From CAYLHS01 sp964383535 (GTDB lineage: Bacteria > Actinomycetota > Acidimicrobiia > Spongiisociales > UBA4744), in assembly GCA_964383535.1 (NCBI GenBank), contig CAYLHS010000061.1:1-12928 (forward strand): a stretch of 12,928 bases of DNA, written 5' to 3'. Below the pieces are notes generated by a model that saw only the letters and a list, made by a program, of their open reading frames with translations, made no database searches and was not told the DNA's origin. The stretch's first letter is position 1, and every line of letters begins with the position of its first letter. Both the position numbers and the translations under genes were made by a program. This document shows, piece by piece, positions 1-5,847 of the stretch.

Positions 1-1169
1 ACCAGCACTCTGAAGTCGCCGAGACCACGAGGGTGCAGCAGGGTCTCGGCGTTGGTGCGATCGGAGCGAGCCTCGAGCTGACCCATGGTGTCGCCTGACC
101 GTGCGGCCGCGAGCTCTCGTTCACGGAGTCCCGCAATTCGATCTCGCAGGCCGAGTGATTCCAGGAACTCATCCTGGCGGTGCAGCTCCACGGACGCCCC
201 CTCCTCCGGGGCGACGGCCATCAGCGCCGAGAAGTTCACATCCGCGGTGATATCGGTCTCCCCCGGCTGGAGCAGCGGCTGTGGGCCGAGATGGTGGGCG
301 CGGTACGTGCGGATCGTTCCGTCGACCCGGCGGTGTTCGAGGCCTTTGGCAGTCTCGCCGTAGTCGATGATGACGAGGGCTCCCGCGTCCAGGCGTCCGA
401 GTGTCGAGCGCATCCAAGCGGACGCGGCGAGCTGCACCTCCACCCGACCTCCATTCGGGCACGGCAACCCGAAGCGCTCCGCCCACGCCGCAACCTCGTG
501 CCTGACCCCGTGTCGGACCAGCACCAACCGACCATCCTCTACCCCCACCCAGCGCTCCTCCCATCCATCCCCCACCCGGACGGCAAGCGCAACGGGCAGG
601 TTGTCGACCAGTTCGTTCGCGATCACGACCCCACGAAAGGCGGTGGGCAGCCGGCCGATGGACGCGAGGATGCGGTCTTCGGGAAGCACCGCCCTGAGTG
701 CACTTCGTGCCGCCGGTGATGCCTCAACCGCCCAGGCATCGACCGGGTGTTTCAGCGAGGCAAGGAGCGGACGAAGCAGGGAACCCGAGCCTGCGCCGAC
801 CTCCACGAGCATGGGAACCGCCCCCCTACCCCTGCGGTCCCGCCGCAGCGGTACTTTCCCCCCATCACCCGCTCCGCTCGCCGGCGGGACAGACGAAGCA
901 GCTTTCCCATCCGTGGAAGAGGGCGCCCCTTCGTCTGCAGCGAGCGACGACGAACCACCGAGGACCCGATCGACGAACACAGACAGGGTCTCGCCGAACA
1001 GTGGACTCACCTCGGGAGAGGTGAGGAAGTCACCCTCCTTGACCGATCGCAGCTTCCCTGCACCAAAGAAGCCGTCCTCCGTGTCGTACAGGGCGGCCGA
1101 TTGGAACTCCTCGAACGGGATCGGCCCATCGGAATCGATCCTGTCGATCAGGCGATCCAGAAGCGACAC
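1..1169 (-). CDS. MidA/NDUFAF7-family SAM-dependent methyltransferase (C-terminus cut by window edge)
   Basis: The frame is open from a GTG at 1169 to the window edge (389 codons, no stop). It reads as a class I SAM-dependent methyltransferase of the MidA/NDUFAF7 family (COG1565). Visible marks in order: N-terminal lid with DGFFGAGK and GDFLTSPEVSPLFGE (about residues 36-63); SAM-binding motif I VEVGAGSGS at 122-130; NELVDNLPV at 185-193, the family's hallmark acidic loop; IIDYG at 267-271; and PGETDITAD at 302-310. Family lengths are usually 350-400 residues, so only a short tail is missing. Residues 71-117 are a Ser/Ala/Gly/Pro-rich insertion that looks unusual. The start is set by GGAGG six bases upstream, which overlaps the end of the preceding acetyltransferase gene, so the two are probably co-translated. 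Mitochondrial NDUFAF7 dimethylates an Arg of complex I subunit NDUFS2; NuoD of the adjacent operon is its homologue, so a role in complex I modification is inferred, not shown. Confidence 0.9.
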   Translation of the reverse strand, partial: MSLLDRLIDRIDSDGPIPFEEFQSAALYDTEDGFFGAGKLRSVKEGDFLTSPEVSPLFGETLSVFVDRVLGGSSSLAADEGAPSSTDGKAASSVPPASGAGDGGKVPLRRDRRGRGAVPMLVEVGAGSGSLLRPLLASLKHPVDAWAVEASPAARSALRAVLPEDRILASIGRLPTAFRGVVIANELVDNLPVALAVRVGDGWEERWVGVEDGRLVLVRHGVRHEVAAWAERFGLPCPNGGRVEVQLAASAWMRSTLGRLDAGALVIIDYGETAKGLEHRRVDGTIRTYRAHHLGPQPLLQPGETDITADVNFSALMAVAPEEGASVELHRQDEFLESLGLRDRIAGLRERELAAARSGDTMGQLEARSDRTNAETLLHPRGLGDFRVL

Positions 1170-1172
1170 CGG

Positions 1173-2111
1173 TCACCTCCGCATTCGGTAGTGCCAGATG
1201 TGCCACGGGTGTCGACCGGCGTGGTGGCCGTTGCGCTCCATCGCCGAGAGCATCGGCGCGTTGAGCGTGTCGACATCGGAGAGGATGGATCGGAAACCTC
1301 GCCGTTGCGCAGCCGCGGTTCCAGCCAGCAGCAGATCGTCGATGTAGTGGTGGCCACGGTGATCAGGCGCCACCCCGATGAACGCGATCGTCGCCACGTC
1401 GGGCTCCATGAAGTGCGACACCCCGACGAACCCGACCGGCGTACCGTCGGGAAGCGACCCCATCAGCCACGTGTCCTCGTCGTCGGGAGCGAGGAAGCTC
1501 ATGAAGACATTCGACCAGTTCTCCTCGCCTGCCAGCCGGTAGTAGTACCGGTCGTTGCGATCCAGTGTCCCACGCCCGGCCGAGGCGAGGACCGCCCGGT
1601 ACGGCTCACGTCCCACCTCTGAGACCGGTTGGAACCGGAGCCGATCAGGCACCTGGACGACTGTCCCGCCGTTCTCCCACAGGACCCCCTCCTTCTCCTG
1701 AAACAGCTCGAAGCCTGACGCCTCCGCGACCTGCACACGCTCGTCGATGTCGGAGTGGAAAGCGGCGTTCAGTCGCAGCTGGACGAGCGCCGGCAGATCC
1801 TCGGGGAGCCGTTCCACAGAGCCGGCAATCAGCGTGGCCCCCGCCTGTATCGGGTGGTGCTCCCAGGGAAGCCACCACCCGTATACGAACAACTCGTAGG
1901 GAGGCAGATCACCCAGCAGCTCTCTTTGGCACGTCTCCTCGATCCTGTACGCGATGCGTCCGACTCTCTCGCCCGCATCTTCGAGCACGAACGACCATTC
2001 GCGACGGCCCTCACCGGACTCCCACAACCTGGTGACGGTAGCCCCGTAGTCGTCGGGGTCGCCCGGCATCCCTGCGAAGTCCTCGATTGAGTGTGCGGTC
2101 CGAAGGTTCAC
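1173..2111 (-). CDS. GNAT-like N-acetyltransferase, probably two GNAT folds
   Basis: A 312-residue protein from GTG 2111. The C-terminal half looks like a GNAT domain: strand-rich segment VGFVGVSHF (226-234), then IAFIGVAPDHRGHHYIDDLL (242-261), the place of motif A, and a helix ending with DTLNAPMLSAMERNGH (281-296), like the N-x-x-M-x-x-x-x-x-x-G close of GNAT domains. The N-terminal half (about 1-150) has a weaker similar layout (VGRIAYRI at 50-57, NAAFHSDIDERVQVAEASGF at 115-134). Tandem GNATs are known, for example mycothiol synthase, but the substrate here cannot be told. The expected R-x-x-G-x-G/A acetyl-CoA loop is degenerate (R252-G-H-H-Y-I). The frame stays open to 2288, but that extension only translates the duplicated intergenic repeats twice, so I reject it. 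GTG 2111 has GGGGAGG upstream, with a long 13-base spacing; ATG 2069 is an alternative. The gene ends three bases before the MidA-like gene. Confidence 0.75.
   Translation of the reverse strand: MNLRTAHSIEDFAGMPGDPDDYGATVTRLWESGEGRREWSFVLEDAGERVGRIAYRIEETCQRELLGDLPPYELFVYGWWLPWEHHPIQAGATLIAGSVERLPEDLPALVQLRLNAAFHSDIDERVQVAEASGFELFQEKEGVLWENGGTVVQVPDRLRFQPVSEVGREPYRAVLASAGRGTLDRNDRYYYRLAGEENWSNVFMSFLAPDDEDTWLMGSLPDGTPVGFVGVSHFMEPDVATIAFIGVAPDHRGHHYIDDLLLAGTAAAQRRGFRSILSDVDTLNAPMLSAMERNGHHAGRHPWHIWHYRMRR
1176..1180 (-). promoter_or_regulatory. Ribosome binding site of the MidA-like gene
   Basis: The minus strand reads GGAGG, then the TGA stop of the acetyltransferase gene (1175-1173), then CCG and the GTG start at 1169. 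The six-base spacing is good and fixes the GTG start. Because the site lies in the last codons of the upstream gene, the two genes are likely one transcript and translationally coupled. Confidence 0.8.
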
Positions 2112-2124
2112 TGGCTCACCGTTT

Positions 2125-2159
2125 CCTCCCCCAGGGAGCGGACGCGACCTTGGGGGAGG
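2125..2159 (-). promoter_or_regulatory. Inverted repeat that can pair with the acetyltransferase Shine-Dalgarno
   Basis: On the plus strand CCTCCCCCA (2125-2133) and TGGGGGAGG (2151-2159) are perfect 9-bp complements separated by 17 bases. In the minus-strand transcript the 3' arm carries GGAGG, the only Shine-Dalgarno-like sequence upstream of GTG 2111, so the hairpin would hide it. The 5' arm is the edge of the first 50-bp repeat. The pairing is seen in the sequence; any control of translation is inference. It could equally act as part of a terminator after glgB, although no U tract follows. Confidence 0.4.
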
Positions 2160-2199
2160 TGGACTCGACCGAAGGTCGAGGACGGAGGGGGTGGCTCCC
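2150..2199. repeat. 50-bp intergenic repeat, copy 1
   Basis: Identical over 50 bases to 2234-2283, 84 bases away. It begins TTGGGGGAGG and ends GTGGCTCCC, and contains a perfect 7-bp hairpin CTCGACC-GAA-GGTCGAG at 2164-2180. The two copies fill much of the gap between glgB and the acetyltransferase gene. Similar palindromic intergenic elements are scattered through some actinobacterial genomes, but I cannot confirm other copies from this window. Both copies also have a CCTCCCCC arm upstream (2125 and 2205) that complements their own GGGGGAGG start, so the true repeat unit may be about 75-80 bp with a variable loop. Confidence 0.9.
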
Positions 2200-2233
2200 T
2201 GTCTCCTCCCCCGCGAGGCCCAAGGGCCGAGTG

Positions 2234-2283
2234 TTGGGGGAGGTGGACTCGACCGAAGGTCGAGGACGGAGGGGGTGGCTCCC
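2234..2283. repeat. 50-bp intergenic repeat, copy 2
   Basis: Exact duplicate of 2150-2199 in the same orientation. Its inner hairpin CTCGACC-GAA-GGTCGAG lies at 2248-2264. An 8-bp outer inverted repeat pairs CCTCCCCC (2205-2212) with GGGGGAGG (2236-2243), and the loop between holds a further palindrome GGCCC-AA-GGGCC (2217-2228). Perfect identity of the two copies points to recent duplication or gene-conversion-like homogenisation. Confidence 0.9.
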
Positions 2284-2293
2284 ACCAACGCAG

Positions 2294-2305
2294 CCCCACG
2301 TGGGG
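2294..2305. other. 12-bp perfect palindrome just after glgB
   Basis: CCCCACGTGGGG lies one base past the glgB stop codon (TGA at 2309-2307). It could be the base of a weak transcription-stop hairpin or an operator with a CACGTG core. There is no U tract, so neither role is supported beyond the symmetry. Confidence 0.4.
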
Positions 2306-2306
2306 A

Positions 2307-4196
2307 TCACGCTCCGCCGGTCGATTTCAAGAACACGGCACCCAGCGGCGGGACGGTCAGGTTGATCGAGAACGGGCGACCATGTGATTCGGACTCGTGC
2401 GCGTCGACTCCGCCGAGGTTGCCCATCCCCGACCCGCCGTAGTCACCGGCGTCGGTGTTGAGCACTTCCATCCAGACGCCGTCTCGCGGCACGCCGACCC
2501 GATAGTTGTATCTCGGCACAGGCGTGTAGTTCATCACCACGAGCATCACGTCCTCGCCACCTTTGCGAATGTAGGCGAGCACACTCGACGACGGGTCGTT
2601 CGCCTCGACCCACTCGAATCCCTCCGGATCGGAATCTCGAAGGTGCATCGACGGCTCCATTTTGTAGAGCCGGGCGAGGTCCGAAACCAGCTTGTGGATG
2701 CCCTTGTGCGGATCCCACTGGAGCAGGCTCCAGTCGACGCTCCCGTCGTTGTCCCACTCGTGCCACTGCGCGATCTCTCCACCCATGAACAGCAGCTTCT
2801 TGCCGGGCTGGGCGAACATCGACGCGTAGAGGAGTCGCAGGTTGGCGAATTTGCGCCAATCGTCACCCGGCATCTTGCCGATCAGCGATCCCTTCCCGTG
2901 GACGACCTCGTCGTGTGAGAGCGGAAGCACATAGCTCTCGGTGAACGCATACAGGCCCCTGAACGTCAGATCGTTGTGGTGGAACCGGCGATACACCGGA
3001 TCGAGCGAGAAATACTGAAGCGTGTCGTGCATCCACCCCATGTCCCACTTGAACCCGAACCCGAGGCCACCCAGGTAGGTGGGGCGCGACACCATCGGCC
3101 AGGCGGTCGACTCCTCGGCGAACGTCTGCACGTCAGGGTATGCCCCATACACCTCTTCGTTGAATCGCCGCAGGAACGAGATCGCCTCCAGGTTCTCGTT
3201 GCCTCCGTACTGGTTGGGGATCCAGTCACCTTCACTGCGCGAATAGTCGAGGTAGAGCATCGACGCCACCGCATCGACCCTGATCCCGTCGATGTGGTAC
3301 CGGTCGAGCCACACCATCGCGGATGACAGAAGGAACGACCGCACCTCGTTGCGCCCATGGTTGAACACGTAGCTTCCCCAGTCGGGATGGAACCCCTGGC
3401 GTGGATCGGCGTGCTCGTAGAGGTGGGTCCCGTCGAACAGCCCGAGCCCATGCTCGTCTGTTGCGAAGTGAGATGGCACCCAGTCGACAATGACGCCGAT
3501 GCCCGCCTTGTGAAGGGTGTCGACGAGGTACATGAAGTCCTGAGGGGTGCCGAAACGGGCGGTCGGGGCGAAGTATCCGGTCGACTGATACCCCCACGAT
3601 CCACCGAATGGATGCTCCATCACCGGCAGGAACTCGACGTGGGTGAACTCCAGTTCTTTCACGTACTCGGCGAGTATCGGCGCGAGCTCCCGATAGCCGA
3701 GCGGGTTGCCCACATCGTCTGTGCGCCAGGATCCGAGATGCATCTCGTAGATCGCTATGGCAGCGTCCTTGTGGTTGTGTTGGGCCCGGCGCTTCATCCA
3801 CGTGGAGTCACCCCACCTGTAGGACAGATCCCACACCACCGACGCGGTACGTGGTGGGACCTCTGCGTACGCCGCATACGGGTCTGCCTTGTACACCTCG
3901 TTACCGGTGTCCCGGTTGACGACCACGTACTTGTAGGTGTCACCAGACTCGACACCGGGCACGACTCCTGCCCAGATCCCGGAGTTCCCCTGCGGTTTGA
4001 GCGGATTGGCACTCTCGTCGTAGCTGTTGAAGTCGCCGGCCACGGCCACCCGGCCGGCATCGGGTGCCCATACGGCGAACCGGCAGCCGCCATCGACCAG
4101 ATGTGAGCCCATCTTCTCGTAGAGGCGAGAGTGGGATCCCTCGTTGAACAGGTACAGATCGTCGGAGGTCAGGATGACGGGGTCGGTGGCACTCAT
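2307..4196 (-). CDS. glgB: 1,4-alpha-glucan (glycogen) branching enzyme, GH13
   Basis: Makes alpha-1,6 branches in glycogen by cutting and transferring alpha-1,4-glucan segments in the cytoplasm. With ATG 4196 the protein has 629 residues. It opens with the family's LYLFNEGSHSRLYEKMGSHL (15-34), then a carbohydrate-binding module 48 (about 35-125; FAVWAPDAGRVAVAGDFN), then the GH13 barrel. Catalytic motifs: region I DWVPSH (238-243); region II GIRVDAV with nucleophile D308; region III TFAEEST with acid/base E361; region IV LSHDEVVHGK with D429. A C-terminal beta domain closes the protein. It is shorter than the roughly 730-residue E. coli enzyme because the extra N-terminal N1 module is absent, a common short form. 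The frame extends to ATG 4244, but that segment covers a 24-bp perfect inverted repeat and has no ribosome binding site, so I prefer 4196, next to the conserved domain. No glgA, glgC or glgX lies in the window. Confidence 0.97.
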   Translation of the reverse strand: MSATDPVILTSDDLYLFNEGSHSRLYEKMGSHLVDGGCRFAVWAPDAGRVAVAGDFNSYDESANPLKPQGNSGIWAGVVPGVESGDTYKYVVVNRDTGNEVYKADPYAAYAEVPPRTASVVWDLSYRWGDSTWMKRRAQHNHKDAAIAIYEMHLGSWRTDDVGNPLGYRELAPILAEYVKELEFTHVEFLPVMEHPFGGSWGYQSTGYFAPTARFGTPQDFMYLVDTLHKAGIGVIVDWVPSHFATDEHGLGLFDGTHLYEHADPRQGFHPDWGSYVFNHGRNEVRSFLLSSAMVWLDRYHIDGIRVDAVASMLYLDYSRSEGDWIPNQYGGNENLEAISFLRRFNEEVYGAYPDVQTFAEESTAWPMVSRPTYLGGLGFGFKWDMGWMHDTLQYFSLDPVYRRFHHNDLTFRGLYAFTESYVLPLSHDEVVHGKGSLIGKMPGDDWRKFANLRLLYASMFAQPGKKLLFMGGEIAQWHEWDNDGSVDWSLLQWDPHKGIHKLVSDLARLYKMEPSMHLRDSDPEGFEWVEANDPSSSVLAYIRKGGEDVMLVVMNYTPVPRYNYRVGVPRDGVWMEVLNTDAGDYGGSGMGNLGGVDAHESESHGRPFSINLTVPPLGAVFLKSTGGA

Positions 4197-4203
4197 GAGC
4201 GTC

Positions 4204-4238
4204 AGGCTAGCGGGGCGAGCAGAGCCACCTCTGCTCGC
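4204..4238 (-). promoter_or_regulatory. Candidate leaderless glgB promoter with 10-bp inverted repeat
   Basis: Directly upstream of ATG 4196 the minus strand reads TAGCCT (4209-4204) followed by seven bases and then the ATG. This fits the actinobacterial TANNNT minus-10 element placed for a leaderless transcript, and it would explain why no Shine-Dalgarno is seen. Just upstream lies a perfect inverted repeat GCGAGCAGAG-CCAC-CTCTGCTCGC (plus strand 4215-4238) covering the minus-35 zone, a typical place for an operator. No recognisable minus-35 hexamer is present. The symmetry is certain; the regulatory role is inference. Confidence 0.35.
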
Positions 4239-4301
4239 AGCCATCGGACATCAGTCATGGGTTCTCGGTAGGAACGCGACCACATCCGTTTCCGGCGCCG
4301 C

Positions 4302-4315
4302 GGGAGCATACTCCC
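4302..4315. other. Short inverted repeat in the nuoN-glgB gap
   Basis: GGGAG-CATA-CTCCC is a perfect 5-bp dyad with a 4-base spacer in the 169-base gap between nuoN and glgB. It may be a small operator or chance in GC-rich DNA. The rest of this gap shows no gene. Confidence 0.25.
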
Positions 4316-4348
4316 ACCGATAACCGACAATTGAGAACCGAAGACAGT

Positions 4349-4361
4349 CGCCCGCAGGGCG
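4349..4361 (-). terminator. Weak GC-rich hairpin after nuoN
   Basis: CGCCC-GCA-GGGCG (plus strand) begins four bases past the nuoN TAA stop. A 5-bp GC stem without a following U run is a poor intrinsic terminator, though its position at the end of the nuo operon is suitable. Many high-GC bacteria use terminators without U tracts, so it is listed at low confidence. Confidence 0.25.
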
Positions 4362-4365
4362 GCCC

Positions 4366-5847
4366 TTACCCTCCTCCGGCCAGTGTCTTCGTCGCGTCTG
4401 AGAAGAACGTGACGAGGCCGGGTGCCGCCCCGACGACGAGGACGATCGCTGCCGTGATCCCGAGCGCGAGCGCCAACGGCACCGGTACCGCCGCTTCACG
4501 CACCTCGCGGTCAGGCACAGTCGCTGGGACCGGATCCATCCACATGGCCTTCACGACCCGCGCGTAGTAGTAGATGGCGACGACCGAGTTCAGCGCAGCG
4601 ACCACCGCGAGCCCGACGGCCCACCCACTGCCGGCCGTCAACACGACTCGGAACATGACGAACTTGGCGAACCAGCCGGCAAGAGGTGGGATGCCTGCGA
4701 GCCCGAAGAAGAACACGGCGCCCAGGAACGCAAGCCCCGGGGCATAGGTGGCCATGCCTGCCCAGCCGTCGACGGTTCCGGAGCCGGCCTTGCGCGATCC
4801 GGCGATCACCAGCGCGAAGGCTCCGAGGTTCATGAACGCGTAGATGATCAGGTACGTGACGGTGGCAGCAACCGCGTTGCCGAGACCGTCCGCACCGACA
4901 TACGGCGCGACGACGAACGGCACGAGCATGAACCCGGCGTGTGAGATCGACGAGTACGCCAGCATCCTGACGATGTTGTCCTGCTTCAAGGCCGAGAGAT
5001 TGGCGATGGTCATCGACAGGGCAGCCAACACCCACACGACCGGTGCCCAGGTCGCCGAAGCAGGACCGAACGCTCGGTATGCGACAGCGAGGAGGGCGAC
5101 GAAGCCGGCGGCCTTCGAACTGACCGACAGGTACGCGGTGATCGGGGTTGGCGCCCCTTCGTAGGTATCCGGCGCCCAGAAGTGGAAGGGAACCGCCGAC
5201 ACCTTGAACCCGATGCCGGCCAGGATGAACAACACCGCCATGACGAAGGCCGGCTCGTGAACAAGTCCGCCTGCCACCGAGGCGATGCCGTCGAAGGTGA
5301 GCGAGCCGGTGAGCCCGAACACGAATGACGACCCGTACAGCAACAATGCCGACGCGAGCACACCGAGGAGGTAGTACTTGAGTGCTGCCTCGTTCGACTT
5401 GAGGTCACCCTTGCGGAAGCCCGCGAGGACATACATGGGGCTGGCAACGAGTTCGATCCCGACGAACAGGGAGATCAGGTCGCGCGCAGAGCCGAGCACG
5501 AGTGAACCGAGGATCGACACCAACAGCAAGAAGTAGTACTCGCCTTCGTAGTAGTTGTCGGACTCGACGTACGAGAACGACATGAGCAGCACCACATAGC
5601 CGGCCATCAGGAAGACGCCTTTCATGACCAGCGCAAACGGATCGACCACGTAGCTGCCGCCGAACAGCTCCCGGTCCCCGACCGTCGATACCGCCATCAC
5701 GATCAGCGGTATCGCCGCGGCCGTCGTTCCGACGACCGCAATGATCGCCGTCCAGTACTTGCGGACCAGCCACAGGTCGGCGAGCAGCACCACCACGGCG
5801 GTCGCCGCGATGATGATCTCGGGTGCGAGCGCCAGATAGTCGATCAC
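4366..5847 (-). CDS. nuoN: Complex I subunit N (proton-pumping antiporter-like subunit)
   Basis: Membrane subunit of complex I, one of three antiporter-like channels, here 493 residues with about 14 membrane segments. Family marks: LFVGIELVASPMYVLAGF (127-144) with the channel glutamate E132; GFKVSAVPFHFWAPDTYEG (213-231) with lysine K215; SSKAAGF (243-249) with lysine K245; and the later LKQDNIVRMLAYSSISHAGF. These charged residues carry proton transfer in the family, so pumping ability looks intact. The start is GTG 5847, directly after the nuoM stop codon with no gap; the N-terminus IDYLALAPEI fits the family. It is the last gene of the operon, ending in TAA 170 bases before glgB. Confidence 0.96.
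   Translation of the reverse strand: MIDYLALAPEIIIAATAVVVLLADLWLVRKYWTAIIAVVGTTAAAIPLIVMAVSTVGDRELFGGSYVVDPFALVMKGVFLMAGYVVLLMSFSYVESDNYYEGEYYFLLLVSILGSLVLGSARDLISLFVGIELVASPMYVLAGFRKGDLKSNEAALKYYLLGVLASALLLYGSSFVFGLTGSLTFDGIASVAGGLVHEPAFVMAVLFILAGIGFKVSAVPFHFWAPDTYEGAPTPITAYLSVSSKAAGFVALLAVAYRAFGPASATWAPVVWVLAALSMTIANLSALKQDNIVRMLAYSSISHAGFMLVPFVVAPYVGADGLGNAVAATVTYLIIYAFMNLGAFALVIAGSRKAGSGTVDGWAGMATYAPGLAFLGAVFFFGLAGIPPLAGWFAKFVMFRVVLTAGSGWAVGLAVVAALNSVVAIYYYARVVKAMWMDPVPATVPDREVREAAVPVPLALALGITAAIVLVVGAAPGLVTFFSDATKTLAGGG

Noticed and set aside
169..564. Minus-strand open frames suggesting a broken gene at the left end
   Set aside because: The correct frame is continuous from 1169 to the edge; these are shadows in the other two minus frames, not evidence of a frameshift.
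367..1191. Several plus-strand open frames in the first 1.2 kb
   Set aside because: They are antisense to the MidA-like gene, whose frame shows ordered family motifs; the plus-strand products are Arg/Ser/Pro-rich without domains.
2150..2283. A minimal CRISPR array (two 50-bp repeats around a 34-base spacer)
   Set aside because: Only two units, a long repeat with internal and outer palindromes, related flanks on both copies, and no cas genes; an intergenic palindromic element fits better.
2112..2288. N-terminal extension of the acetyltransferase
   Set aside because: It translates the two 50-bp repeats into a duplicated Pro-rich peptide; homologous domain content begins only after 2111.
4305..4330. 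A sigma70-like promoter (TTGTCG and TATGCT on the minus strand)
   Set aside because: The spacer is only 14 bases, too short for a usual promoter, and the second element falls inside a short palindrome; not listed.
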